Assembly: GCA_017521985.1 (NCBI GenBank)
Contig: JAFXAZ010000018.1
Location: 1-64,000 of the forward strand
DNA from: Lachnospiraceae bacterium
Lineage (GTDB): Bacteria > Bacillota > Clostridia > Lachnospirales > Lachnospiraceae
Reading direction: 5' to 3'
DNA: 64,000 bases
Positions 43,554 through 52,164 of the stretch are shown one piece after another; the first letter of the stretch is position 1; every line of letters starts with the position of its first letter. The notes under the pieces are model-generated. The model searched no databases. It was given only the letters and a program-made list of their open reading frames with translations, and was not told the origin of the DNA. Made by a program: the position numbers and the translations under genes.

Positions 43554-43639
43554 ATTTAGACATTTTTCTAATTGTTTGTAATATTATAATATGATAATAT
43601 CAGGGTTATGTCAATAGTTATTTAGAAATTCATCTAAAT
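43554..43639 (-). promoter_or_regulatory. sdpRI promoter bracketed by two palindromic operators
   Basis: ATTTAGA-N6-TCTAATT (43554-43573) and ATTTAGA-N6-TCTAAAT (43620-43639). The promoter lies between: TTGACA (complement of 43609-43614), 17-bp spacer, TATTAT (complement of 43586-43591). Placement fits repression by looping or by blocking polymerase. Confidence 0.8.
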
Positions 43640-43663
43640 GTTCTGCAGCACACTTTTTTATGC

Positions 43664-43709
43664 TTGACAGCGTAACATTGTTATGCTACCATAAGTGTAA
43701 CATTGTTAC
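43664..43709 (+). promoter_or_regulatory. yhbD-bactofilin promoter with two palindromic operators
   Basis: TTGACA (43664-43669), 17-bp spacer, TACCAT (43687-43692). GTAACATTGTTAT (43672-43684) lies in the spacer and the perfect palindrome GTAACATTGTTAC (43697-43709) just after the -10, 25 bp on. Typical of tight repression. Confidence 0.8.
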
Positions 43710-43723
43710 GGAGGTATACAACA

Positions 43724-44119
43724 ATGAACATGGAACATTTAATTTCCAAGAGGGAGCTTCTGGCACGATACAATATTTCTTATGGGGCCTTGTATCGCTG
43801 GAGGCGAAAAGGACTTATTCCGGATGAGTGGTTTATAAAAAAGTCGACTACCACAGGTCAGGAAACTTTTTTCCCGGAAAAACTTGTTTGTGAGCGAATT
43901 GAACTGATTCAAGAAATGAAGGAAGATATTTTGCTGGATGAACTCGCCAAAACACTGTGTGGCGAGAACCAAAAGCATGAATTTGTCATTCTGGATACGG
44001 AGTTCGGCGAGAAATCTTTTCGTCTTTGCGACATAAGGGGAATTTATCTTGTAGACAATCAGGGCTATAAAACAGAGATTACAGATTACATTAAATCCAT
44101 GTTAAACAAAGAAAGGTAG
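43724..44119 (+). CDS. yhbD: YhbD-like (DUF4004) DNA-binding protein
   Basis: 131 residues from the ATG at 43724 with GGAGG 9 nt upstream. N-terminal MerR-like helix-turn-helix ([27 protein letters not shown]) and a short all-alpha-beta tail. In Bacillus yhbD precedes the bactofilin genes yhbE-yhbF, the same arrangement as here. It is a likely binder of the GTAACATTGTTAC palindromes. Confidence 0.85.
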   Translation: MNMEHLISKRELLARYNISYGALYRWRRKGLIPDEWFIKKSTTTGQETFFPEKLVCERIELIQEMKEDILLDELAKTLCGENQKHEFVILDTEFGEKSFRLCDIRGIYLVDNQGYKTEITDYIKSMLNKER

Positions 44120-44128
44120 GTATATTAT

Positions 44129-44857
44129 ATGAATATTTCAGGAAGCGGTCGTATTTCGTCCGGAGAATATAATGAAAAAATTTCTGTAAGCGGAAGTGGT
44201 AAAATAGACGGAAAGGTTCGCTGCAAGGCATTATCCTGCTCTGGCTCCGTTTCCGGCAGTGGTGAACTCGAATGTATGGAAGATGTACATGTTTCCGGTT
44301 CTATGAAGCTTGAGCAGGGTTTGAAGGCCCAAAGCATTCATGTTAGTGGTTCTCTTAAGGTTGACGGAGAATGTGTGGCTGAACAAGATGTGAAAGTTTC
44401 CGGTATGCTCAAGTGTCACAAAAATTTGAAATGTACTACTTTAAAGGTTGCTGGTGTTCTTAATTGTGATGAAGGCATAGAGGCTGAAGAAGTAAAAATT
44501 TTTGGTGGCATTCATTGTGCAGGATTATTAAATGCTGAAAATGTAACAATCGAATTCAGTCAGACAGCAAGTAGTATAGGAAGTATCGGTGGCAGCAATA
44601 TTACAATTTTAGGCAAGGACTCTAAAAGTGCCTTGAATCGTTTGGCACTATTTTCAAAATTAGTTAAAAATAACGGAATGCTGCAAATTTCTCAAGCAAT
44701 CGAAGGGGATACCATTGCAGTAGAAAGAGTTAGCACTCCATTAATAGTAGGCAGAATTGTCGCAATCGGTGCCGGCTGCAAAGTCGACCTCGTACAATAC
44801 AGTGAAGAAATTGAAATACACCCGGATGCTGTTGTGAAGAAGGTTGAGAAGATATAA
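44129..44857 (+). CDS. bactofilin-like polymer-forming protein
   Basis: 242 residues, beta-helical repeats built on SGSGxI/VxG motifs (ISGSGRISSGEYNEKISVSGSGKIDGKV and similar), typical of polymer-forming cytoskeletal bactofilins (YhbE/YhbF). It lies 9 bp after yhbD. A C-terminal extension after about residue 145 is unlike classic short bactofilins. Role in cell shape or motility is inferred from the family. Confidence 0.88.
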   Translation: MNISGSGRISSGEYNEKISVSGSGKIDGKVRCKALSCSGSVSGSGELECMEDVHVSGSMKLEQGLKAQSIHVSGSLKVDGECVAEQDVKVSGMLKCHKNLKCTTLKVAGVLNCDEGIEAEEVKIFGGIHCAGLLNAENVTIEFSQTASSIGSIGGSNITILGKDSKSALNRLALFSKLVKNNGMLQISQAIEGDTIAVERVSTPLIVGRIVAIGAGCKVDLVQYSEEIEIHPDAVVKKVEKI

Positions 44858-44870
44858 ATCAGCGCATAAA

Positions 44871-44908
44871 AAGGAGCTTACCTGATTTCTCAGGAAAGCT
44901 CCTTTTTT
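44871..44908 (+). terminator. terminator after the bactofilin gene
   Basis: AAGGAGCTT with AAGCTCCTT and an inner CCTGA/TCAGG pairing, followed by TTTT. Confidence 0.88.
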
Positions 44909-44998
44909 GAGTATTTTGGTGGGTGTGCCCATTCCCACATTTCTTTTAACCCTAAGGGTGCGTAGCAGCACATTCTCTACTTCAAAATATTCCTCGAA

Positions 44999-45264
44999 CC
45001 CGACCAATATCATTTTTCTTCTTATAAATCGGGCCTTTTTATCAAGTTTACCCCAACCGCTGTCAGTTTTTTCCTTATCAATCGGGAGAATTTATCTCAT
45101 TTTTCCCGACTACTGTTGCATATTCTTCTTATTAGTCGGGGAAATTTACCCTGCTTTCCCCGACTATCAACAGTTTTTCCCCTAGATAGTCGGATAAATT
45201 CATTTCTTTTCCCCGACCAATATCACATTTTCATATATAAGTTGGACAAACATACCTATCCAAA
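44999..45264. repeat. tandem array of five degenerate 53-bp hairpin units
   Basis: Units start (CCCGAC or variant) at 44999, 45052, 45105, 45159 and 45212: spacings 53, 53, 54, 53. In each, an inverted partner (GTCGGG or variant) starts 29-30 bp later, at 45028, 45081, 45135, 45189 and 45241. Between units runs a T/C-rich and AAATTTA segment. The array lies between the bactofilin terminator and the DUF6472 gene. No recognised family. Confidence 0.85.
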
Positions 45265-45447
45265 CTAATTCTGTTTTCTCACAATCGCATACTCATCATC
45301 CAGCTTAAAATGTGGGCATCCCTTCATGGTTCCCTTCAGGAAACGCACCATATCATCCTCGTCCAGGTCAATATCACAATAATAATACTCTTCATACTCA
45401 TCCCAAACATAATGCAAGCAATTGTCGCAGCTTGTAAATCCTGCCAT
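45265..45447 (-). CDS. DUF6472-like small cysteine-rich protein
   Basis: 60 residues with CDNCLHYVWDEYEEYYYCDIDLDEDD and GCPHF, a four-cysteine cluster with an acidic patch, likely zinc-binding. It closes the rsmI operon on the minus strand, 39 bp after rsmI. Function unknown. Confidence 0.78.
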   Translation of the reverse strand: MAGFTSCDNCLHYVWDEYEEYYYCDIDLDEDDMVRFLKGTMKGCPHFKLDDEYAIVRKQN

Positions 45448-45486
45448 AGCACTTCTCCTATCCTTTTTGACCCAAAACCATTCTTA

Positions 45487-46326
45487 TTATTTATTTAAAT
45501 AGCTGTAAATATCTCTTTTACCCACACCTCGGTCTTTAGCCACCTGTTTCATAGCGGATTTATAGTCCATGCCCTGCTGTTCATAGTATGCCATGTGCTC
45601 TTCAATGGTCATTTCTTCCCATGTTTTAATGGCTTCTTCTTTTTTCTGTTCGAAGCTTTTTCCTTCTATTACAAGCACGTATTCACCACGGGGCTCCTCG
45701 GTCTCATACTTTGCAAGGGCTTCCTCTAAGGTAATCGGCAGTATCGTTTCAAATTTCTTGGTAAGTTCTCTGCAAAGAGTAATGCGACGATTTCCCAGCA
45801 CCTCGTAAAGCTCCTCCAAGGTCTTCACCAGATGATGTGGTGCTTCATACAAAATCATGGTGCGGCTTTCTTCCTTTAAATCGCCTAACACCAGTGCCTT
45901 TTCTTTTTTATCTGCCGGCAAAAAACCTTCAAAACAAAATCTGCGGGTGCTAAGTCCGGAAAGAGTAAGTGCGGTAATACATGCTGCCGGTCCCGGAAGA
46001 GAAGTCACCTTAATACCCGCTTCATGGCACATTGCCACCAGCACCTCACCAGGATCGGAAATCGCAGGGGTTCCCGCATCTGTAATCAGTGCCACATTCT
46101 GCCCTTCCTGCATCTTTGCTATCAACTGATGAGCCTTCTCCACTTTATTGTATTCGTGGTAACTGGTCATAGGAGTATTTATTTCAAAATGATTCAATAA
46201 TTTAATACTATTTCTGGTGTCCTCGGCTGCAATTACATCCACTTGTCTAAGAGTTTCCACCACACGGGGCGTCATATCGCCCAGATTACCAATTGGTGTA
46301 GCACACAAATAAAGCATCCCTGCCAT
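45487..46326 (-). CDS. rsmI: 16S rRNA (cytidine-1402-2'-O)-methyltransferase
   Basis: 279 residues from the ATG at 46326 (AGGAG 8 nt upstream). Motifs ATPIGNLGDMT, AAEDTRNS, DAGTPAISDPG and the glycine-rich LPGPAA, all standard for RsmI. It methylates the ribosomal decoding centre. It is separated from trmN6 by a hairpin. Confidence 0.96.
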   Translation of the reverse strand: MAGMLYLCATPIGNLGDMTPRVVETLRQVDVIAAEDTRNSIKLLNHFEINTPMTSYHEYNKVEKAHQLIAKMQEGQNVALITDAGTPAISDPGEVLVAMCHEAGIKVTSLPGPAACITALTLSGLSTRRFCFEGFLPADKKEKALVLGDLKEESRTMILYEAPHHLVKTLEELYEVLGNRRITLCRELTKKFETILPITLEEALAKYETEEPRGEYVLVIEGKSFEQKKEEAIKTWEEMTIEEHMAYYEQQGMDYKSAMKQVAKDRGVGKRDIYSYLNK

Positions 46327-46345
46327 ACTACGCTCTCCTTTCGGC

Positions 46346-46368
46346 AAGCCCCAACCTTGCTGGGGCTT
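46346..46368 (-). promoter_or_regulatory. hairpin between trmN6 and rsmI
   Basis: AAGCCCCA (46346-46353) and TGGGGCTT (46361-46368), 7-nt loop. No T-run on the minus strand, so it is more likely an mRNA processing or stability element than a full terminator. Confidence 0.6.
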
Positions 46369-46373
46369 ACTTG

Positions 46374-47111
46374 CTAATAACCATATACCTCGTAAATTTC
46401 CGGCATATATACTCCCGGCTCCTTGTACACAATTAAAGGTTTCTCCACCGTCATACGGCTCTTACCGCCACGCACACCCTCGATGAGCACCATGTTCGGC
46501 TCTTTATCCACATATGGATACACCAGCTGCATACGTTTTGGCTCCAGACGGTACTGTACCATCAAAGAAATAATCTCTGCCAATCTAAACGGTCTATGTA
46601 CCATATAAAAATGTCCCCCCGGCTTACAAAGCTTGGCTGCCTGGCTGATAACATCCTCTAACGTGCAAAGCACTTCATGTCTGGCAATGGCCTTTGGAGC
46701 ATCCGGATTCTGAATACCGTGCTGCCCAATCATATAAGGTGGATTACAGGTTACAACGTCAAAAGAAGCAGCACCAAATATACTCGCTGCTTCCTTGATA
46801 TCACCTTCTACTATTTGAATTTTATGCTCTAATTTATTTAATACAACACTTCTTCGTGCCATATCCGCACTTTCCGGCTGAATTTCCAATCCAACTAACT
46901 CGGCTGCCGATGTTTTAGCCTCCATCAAAATAGGGATAATACCGGTTCCGGTACCCATATCCAAAACTCTGTCGCCCTCTTTTGCCTTGGCAAACCCACT
47001 TAAAAGCACCGCATCCATGCCAAAACAAAACTTTTCCGGATTCTGAATAATCTGATAACCGTTGCGCTGCAAAGAGTCAAGCCTTTCATTTTCTTTTAAA
47101 TCAGGATTCAT
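46374..47111 (-). CDS. trmN6: tRNA1(Val) (adenine-37-N6)-methyltransferase-like protein
   Basis: 245 residues from the ATG at 47111 (AGGAG 5 nt upstream). SAM motif VLDMGTGTGIIPI, catalytic NPPY (VVTCNPPYMI), and the family opening YQIIQNPEKFCFGMDAVLL. It overlaps ricT by 11 nt. The exact tRNA substrate is inferred from the YfiC/TrmN6 family. Confidence 0.9.
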   Translation of the reverse strand: MNPDLKENERLDSLQRNGYQIIQNPEKFCFGMDAVLLSGFAKAKEGDRVLDMGTGTGIIPILMEAKTSAAELVGLEIQPESADMARRSVVLNKLEHKIQIVEGDIKEAASIFGAASFDVVTCNPPYMIGQHGIQNPDAPKAIARHEVLCTLEDVISQAAKLCKPGGHFYMVHRPFRLAEIISLMVQYRLEPKRMQLVYPYVDKEPNMVLIEGVRGGKSRMTVEKPLIVYKEPGVYMPEIYEVYGY

Positions 47112-48288
47112 ACTGCTCCTTTGCACCCTCCGGACGATTCCGTCTGCGATTACGATAATGATTACGTTTGCGGTTACGTCCGCCTTCGCTTGGCACCTCT
47201 TCCTTTTGTTCTAAAGGCTGCTCTATCGGCTGTGCGGCTTCTTTTCTATCACGATATTTTCTATCGGAACGTTCACCTTTATTTTCTCTATCACTGCGTT
47301 CCTTGCGCTCACCTTTGTTCTCTCGCTCCTTGCGCTCCTCGCGGTTAGGGCGCTCTTTACGCTGTCCTTTTGCAGGCTTTTCTTCTGTTTCAGAATCCAT
47401 TTTGTCTTGTTTTTCCATAAGTTCCAGTGCGCGTAACTCTTCTGCAGACACCTCTTCTTGTACCTGTCGGTGACCTCTACGCACAAAACGGATTTCTCCT
47501 GCTTTATATTCGTGAATTTCCTTGGAATCACCCTTTTCTACTACCACCTTAACCAATTGGCGCAGGACGTTTACATTATTTACCTCCCCCTGCACGCCAT
47601 CCGGACAGATTACTCTGTCTCCCACATGTGGTAAATTTTTATTTAAATTTTCGTATGTTTCTTCCTCATGATTCAGACAACACATTAGTCTGCCGCAAAC
47701 ACCAGAAATCTTTGTAGGGTTGAGAGACAAATTCTGCTCCTTTGCCATCTTAATAGACACCGGCATAAAATCAGATAAATGTGCATGGCAGCAAAGCGGT
47801 CTGCCGCACATACCGATACCACCAATCATCTTGGTTTCATCACGCACCCCTATCTGACGTAATTCAATACGTGTCTTAAAAATAGCTGCTAAATCTTTTA
47901 CCAATTCACGAAAGTCAATGCGACCCTCTGCAGTAAAATAAAACAACACTTTATTATTGTCAAACGTATACTCTGCATCGATCAGCTTCATATCCAATTC
48001 ATGCTCACGGATTTTTTCAAGACATATCCGATATGCTTCTTTTTCACGGCGCTTATTGTCTGCTTCCTGCTCCACGTCTCTCTCACTGGCAACACGCAGC
48101 ACCGGCTTCAAAGGCTGAACCACCTCATCATTCGCCACCTGTTTGATACCGCCAACAACCGTACCAAACTCGATACCTCTGGCAGTCTCCACGATAACAT
48201 GGTCTCCTTTTTTTATCTCAAATTCCAATGGGTCAAAATAATAAACCTTACCCGCGGTACGAAATCTTACACCAATTACTTTAATCAT
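47101..48288 (-). CDS. ricT: RicT (YaaT-type PSP1) RNase-Y complex subunit
   Basis: 395 residues. PSP1 domain with cysteine clusters CGRPLCC and CGRLMCCLNHE, which bind an iron-sulfur cluster with partner subunits, and an unusually long Arg/Lys/Glu-rich low-complexity tail (from about residue 300) ending near RKRNHYRNRRRNRP. It forms the Ric (Y-) complex that directs RNase Y mRNA maturation. Standard order holB-ricT-trmN6-rsmI. Confidence 0.93.
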   Translation of the reverse strand: MIKVIGVRFRTAGKVYYFDPLEFEIKKGDHVIVETARGIEFGTVVGGIKQVANDEVVQPLKPVLRVASERDVEQEADNKRREKEAYRICLEKIREHELDMKLIDAEYTFDNNKVLFYFTAEGRIDFRELVKDLAAIFKTRIELRQIGVRDETKMIGGIGMCGRPLCCHAHLSDFMPVSIKMAKEQNLSLNPTKISGVCGRLMCCLNHEEETYENLNKNLPHVGDRVICPDGVQGEVNNVNVLRQLVKVVVEKGDSKEIHEYKAGEIRFVRRGHRQVQEEVSAEELRALELMEKQDKMDSETEEKPAKGQRKERPNREERKERENKGERKERSDRENKGERSDRKYRDRKEAAQPIEQPLEQKEEVPSEGGRNRKRNHYRNRRRNRPEGAKEQYES

Positions 48289-48301
48289 CTATATACCTCC
48301 A

Positions 48302-49291
48302 TTACTCTTCTGCACACACCAGCAGAAGCCACTCTAATGTCAGCTCTGCATTTACATTTCCGGCAAGACGCATTCTTGCCTCTTCTATCGAATTCAGTAT
48401 GCGGTTCAACCCCTCATAGGTGCTTTTTACAGCCATCCTCTTGATATGCTGCACTTCTTCCCCAAAAATCAAATTCCCACTGCTAACCGTGGACTTGTAT
48501 AATAACACATCACGGTACCACATCTGCAGTAACTCTAAGAACCCTTCCGTATTACTTGACTTATCCGCTTTTGCTTTGGCAAATGCAGCCAAATCACTCA
48601 AGCTCTTTTCGGATAAAGACTTTATCAACTGTAATGTCTCTTCTTTTAGTTCATCAAATTCCTGGCTCACTGCCAGTTCCTTAGCCCGACCTACATTCCC
48701 TCTGGCAAAGACTGTACAAATACTTGCCTTATAATCCGGAACCTGCACTTCCCTCATCAAATAGCGCTGCAATTCTATATCCGGTACCGGCTTCATAGTC
48801 AACGTAACGCAACGACTGCGAATCGTCTGAAGCATAGCTTCTAAATTTGTAGTTAAAAGCATAATCGTGGCGTATGCCGGAGGCTCCTCCAATGTCTTCA
48901 GTAAGGCATTCTGCGCCTGTACATTCATCTTTTCCGCTTCATCAATTATATAAATCTTACGTTCACTGCTATACGGTTTAATGGCAATGTCGTTATTAAC
49001 CTGTTTACGGATTTCATCCACACTGATGATCCCCGGCTTTTCATGCTGCACATAAATAATATCCGGCTGGTTACGATTTAATGCCTGCTTACAACTGATA
49101 CACTGATTACAGGGTTTGTCACCCTCTGCCTCACATTGTAAAGCTCTGGCAAACAAGTCTGCCAGAGTCTTTTTGCCGCTTCCCTTCTCACCATAAAAAA
49201 TGTATGCATGAGAAATTTTGCCGGTATGTAGACTTTTTTTGATGTGCTCCTTAATAGGCGCCTGTCCGATTACATTTGCAAATGACTGCAT
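48302..49291 (-). CDS. holB: DNA polymerase III subunit delta'
   Basis: 329 residues. AAA+ fold with P-loop-like GEKGSGKKTLAD, zinc cysteines CEAEGDKPCNQCISCKQ, Walker-B-like IIDEAEKM, and IRSRCVTL sensor. It is part of the clamp loader with DnaX. It lies 13 bp upstream of ricT. Confidence 0.94.
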   Translation of the reverse strand: MQSFANVIGQAPIKEHIKKSLHTGKISHAYIFYGEKGSGKKTLADLFARALQCEAEGDKPCNQCISCKQALNRNQPDIIYVQHEKPGIISVDEIRKQVNNDIAIKPYSSERKIYIIDEAEKMNVQAQNALLKTLEEPPAYATIMLLTTNLEAMLQTIRSRCVTLTMKPVPDIELQRYLMREVQVPDYKASICTVFARGNVGRAKELAVSQEFDELKEETLQLIKSLSEKSLSDLAAFAKAKADKSSNTEGFLELLQMWYRDVLLYKSTVSSGNLIFGEEVQHIKRMAVKSTYEGLNRILNSIEEARMRLAGNVNAELTLEWLLLVCAEE

Positions 49292-49306
49292 ACATTTCCC
49301 TTCTGA

Positions 49307-49900
49307 TTAAAGTATCAACTGTTCCTTGATATAGTGGCTGATTTCCTCTGCGGTCTCCTTAGAGGAATAATTCTCAAAAACTCTGCAAATTCCTGCTGCA
49401 TCTATCTTGGCCTGTGCATAGTCTGCACTGTCTGCCAGAAATCGTCTGCACATTTCCTCGTATTTTGGATTTGCCTGCTCCCTCTCTCTGGTAAGTGCCC
49501 GTTCCAAACGGACACCATCATCCAGCGTGACTAGCACCGGAATCACCTTTTCCGGGCCAAAATGCTTTACAATACTCACATAAGCCTCCAGCGTACCAAT
49601 AAGAAGGTAACTATACTGAGCCAAATCCAACTGGTCATCTTCTACCGTAAAATATCTCCAAAGGCCGTGAATAGTATTATAGGAGCGATGCTCAATCACA
49701 CGCCCCTTTTCTAATAACACATGAAATTCTTCCTCAGTAACAAAATAGTAAGCTTCTCCATCTCTCTCTCCAGCACGCATAGGTCTGGTAGTATATGGCA
49801 CAAGCTGCTGCAGATTAAGGCTTTTATCCGCCTGTAATAACTTGTAAATAGTATCTTTACCTGTAGCGCTTTTACCCATGAGAACGATAAGCTTACCCAT
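49307..49900 (-). CDS. guanylate-kinase-like protein
   Basis: 197 residues. P-loop MGKSATGKDT and a guanylate-kinase-like PYTTRPMRAGERDGEAYYFV. Standard Gmk usually carries SGPSGVGKGT, so this is a divergent paralog that often sits beside holB in Clostridia. It begins 16 bp after the tRNA-Pro gene, with AAGGAG between, and may be read with it. Confidence 0.8.
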   Translation of the reverse strand: MGKLIVLMGKSATGKDTIYKLLQADKSLNLQQLVPYTTRPMRAGERDGEAYYFVTEEEFHVLLEKGRVIEHRSYNTIHGLWRYFTVEDDQLDLAQYSYLLIGTLEAYVSIVKHFGPEKVIPVLVTLDDGVRLERALTREREQANPKYEEMCRRFLADSADYAQAKIDAAGICRVFENYSSKETAEEISHYIKEQLIL

Positions 49901-49916
49901 ATGAGTCTCCTTGTCG

Positions 49917-49990
49917 TCGGCGTGACAGGATTCGAACCTGCGACCTCATCGTCCCGAACGATGCGCTCTACCAAGCTGAGCCACACGCCG
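49917..49990 (-). tRNA. tRNA-Pro (anticodon CGG)
   Basis: Acceptor arms CGGCGTG (5') and CACGCCG (3') pair perfectly, with A as discriminator. D-arm GGCTCAGCTTGGTAGAGC, anticodon loop TTCGGGA giving CGG, T-arm GGTTCGAATCC. No CCA is encoded. It sits at the 5' side of the gmk-like operon. Confidence 0.96.
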
Positions 49991-50075
49991 ATTATTTACA
50001 TGCTTGAAGAAGCATATATTGCATTATAACACAAAATATATGCCACTTCAAGTAATTCTTTTTATTTATCTCAAA

Positions 50076-51494
50076 TTATTCAACATAAACAACACGAATC
50101 ATATTCGTACTGCCCACCTTACCAAGCGGTACTCCGGCCACAATAACCACTCTGTCACCACTCTTGATATAACCCGCCTGCTTGCCCACTCGGATTGCTT
50201 CCTCAAACAGTTCATCTTCTGTCTCTTTCTTATCTACGTGCATGGACTGTACGCCCCACATAAGAGACATTTTACGGCACACGTCATCATGCATGGAACC
50301 ACCCAGAATCGGCACCGGAGGCTTCAAGCCTGCCACTTTTTTACAAGTACTTCCGGAAATGGTTACAGAGATGATTGCAGCTGCATTAATTTCAATAGCT
50401 GTGGTGCAGGCAGCATACGCAATGGCAGAGGACAAATCATCAGTAGTGTCCAACTCTCGCTGTGCCAAAAATCTGGCATAATCCATGTTCTTTTCTGCCT
50501 CTATGGCAATTCTGGACATAGTTGCAACTGCTTCTACCGGATATTTACCTGCCGCTGTTTCTCCGGACAACATAATTGCGGTTGTACCTTCATAAACTGC
50601 ATTGGCAACGTCTGACACCTCTGCTCTGGTCGGACGTGGATTGTTAATCATGGACTCTAACATTTGTGTTGCGGTAATAACATGCTTTTTGGCCTTATTT
50701 GCCTTTTCAATCATAGCTTTCTGAATATGCGGTACTTCCTCAAAAGGAATCTCCACACCCATGTCACCTCTTGCTACCATAATACCATTGGCAGCTTCTA
50801 AAATCTCATCCAGATTTTCTACACCCTGTCTGTTTTCAATCTTGGCAATAATCTTCATGTAGCTGCCTTTAGAATCCAAAAGTGCACGAATCGCCTTTAC
50901 ATCTTCCGCATTACGCACAAAACTTGCAGCAATAAAGTCAAAGCCTGTCTCTATAGCAAACAAAATATCGGCGGTGTCTGTTTCGCTAAGATATGGCATA
51001 GACAGCTCAACACCCGGTACATTAATACCTTTTTTATTTGAAACGGTACCGCCATGAACAACCGTACAAACAATGTCTGTATCAGTAATTTCATCTGCAA
51101 CCAGTTCAATCAAACCATCGTTAATAAGAATGGTAGACCCTACTTTTACATCATTCTTTAATTCTTTATAAGTAATCGTAGCTTTTTCAGACGTACCTAA
51201 AATTTCTTCCGTAGTTAAAACAAACTTTGCCCCATCTTCTAAAACCACTTTGCCATTTTCAAACATGCCCAAACGAATTTCCGGTCCCTTGGTATCCATC
51301 AAAGCAGCTATAGGTAAACCAAGTTCGTTTCTTACTTTAACGAGGCGGTCAAACCTGGTCTTCTGCTCCTGGTGATTACCATGAGAAAAATTAAAACGTG
51401 CCACGTTCATCCCGTTTAAAATTAACTGCTTTAAAATTTCTTCGTTCTCGCAGGCAGGACCCATGGTACAAATAATCTTAGTTTTCTTTAACAT
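50076..51494 (-). CDS. pyk: pyruvate kinase
   Basis: 472 residues, no extra C-terminal PEP-utiliser domain. Motifs MDTKGPEIRLG, KIENRQGVENL, MVARGDMGVEIP and SGETAAGKYPVEAV. It converts phosphoenolpyruvate to pyruvate with ATP formation. Single gene with a normal start. Confidence 0.97.
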   Translation of the reverse strand: MLKKTKIICTMGPACENEEILKQLILNGMNVARFNFSHGNHQEQKTRFDRLVKVRNELGLPIAALMDTKGPEIRLGMFENGKVVLEDGAKFVLTTEEILGTSEKATITYKELKNDVKVGSTILINDGLIELVADEITDTDIVCTVVHGGTVSNKKGINVPGVELSMPYLSETDTADILFAIETGFDFIAASFVRNAEDVKAIRALLDSKGSYMKIIAKIENRQGVENLDEILEAANGIMVARGDMGVEIPFEEVPHIQKAMIEKANKAKKHVITATQMLESMINNPRPTRAEVSDVANAVYEGTTAIMLSGETAAGKYPVEAVATMSRIAIEAEKNMDYARFLAQRELDTTDDLSSAIAYAACTTAIEINAAAIISVTISGSTCKKVAGLKPPVPILGGSMHDDVCRKMSLMWGVQSMHVDKKETEDELFEEAIRVGKQAGYIKSGDRVVIVAGVPLGKVGSTNMIRVVYVE

Positions 51495-51631
51495 AAATTT
51501 CCCTCTCTATAAACAACTCTTCTCTAACATTATGTCATAAAATTAGTATGTGCCCTTTATGCACAAAGATACGTTACAGGACACATTCCTGTACGATTAT
51601 AGAACAACTTTTTTATTTGTGCAAGCTAAAA

Positions 51632-51655
51632 GAGAGAGTCCTTTCGAACCCTCTC
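51632..51655 (-). terminator. candidate mscL terminator
   Basis: GAGAGAGTCC (51632-51641) and GAACCCTCTC (51646-51655) pair imperfectly; TTTT follows on the minus strand. Confidence 0.5.
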
Positions 51656-51677
51656 CAAACTTTTGCGTACGAAATAT

Positions 51678-52097
51678 TTATTTTTCCAACATCTTCTTTA
51701 ATAATTCATTATTTTCTTTCAAAAGCTCGTTGGTAATCTGTGCATCGGTTGGACCTGCAGGTGCCTTTGGAGCTTCTTCTTTCTTGTGAAGAGCGTTAAT
51801 TAACTTCACAATAGCAAATACAACAATTGCCACTAACAGGAAATCTACAATGCTCTGGATAAATTTTCCATAGTAAATAGCACTTTCTGCAGTTGTTTCT
51901 GTTGCCGGCTCAATAATGTACTTGAAGTTTTCAAAGCTGGTACCACCGATTACCATACCAATTGCAGGCATCATCACGTCATTTACCAGTGAAGTTACAA
52001 TTTTGGTAAAAGTAGTACCCATGATAACACCGACTGCCATGTCTACTACATTACCGCGTGAGATAAATTTTTTGAATTCGTTCATTAAACCTTTCAT
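51678..52097 (-). CDS. mscL: large-conductance mechanosensitive channel
   Basis: 139 residues: N-terminal FISRGNVVDMAVGVIMGTTFTKI, second helix FLLVAIVVFAIVKLINAL, and a charged C-terminal helix (KEEAPKAPAGPTDAQITNELL). It opens under membrane tension to relieve osmotic shock. Confidence 0.95.
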   Translation of the reverse strand: MKGLMNEFKKFISRGNVVDMAVGVIMGTTFTKIVTSLVNDVMMPAIGMVIGGTSFENFKYIIEPATETTAESAIYYGKFIQSIVDFLLVAIVVFAIVKLINALHKKEEAPKAPAGPTDAQITNELLKENNELLKKMLEK

Positions 52098-52164
52098 CTT
52101 AAGTCTCCTTTTTTATTTTTTGAAGCGAAGACAGAATCGTGGCTCTCTGCCTCGCCCAATTTTA

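Noticed and set aside
44907-45185. Plus-strand ORF of 92 codons across the 53-bp array
   Set aside because: No ribosome site, and its repeated peptide (IYLIFPDY, IYPAFPDY) is just the translated DNA repeat after a strong terminator.
44999-45264. Possible CRISPR array
   Set aside because: The whole 53-bp unit is repeated and degenerate; there are no unique spacers and no cas genes in the window.
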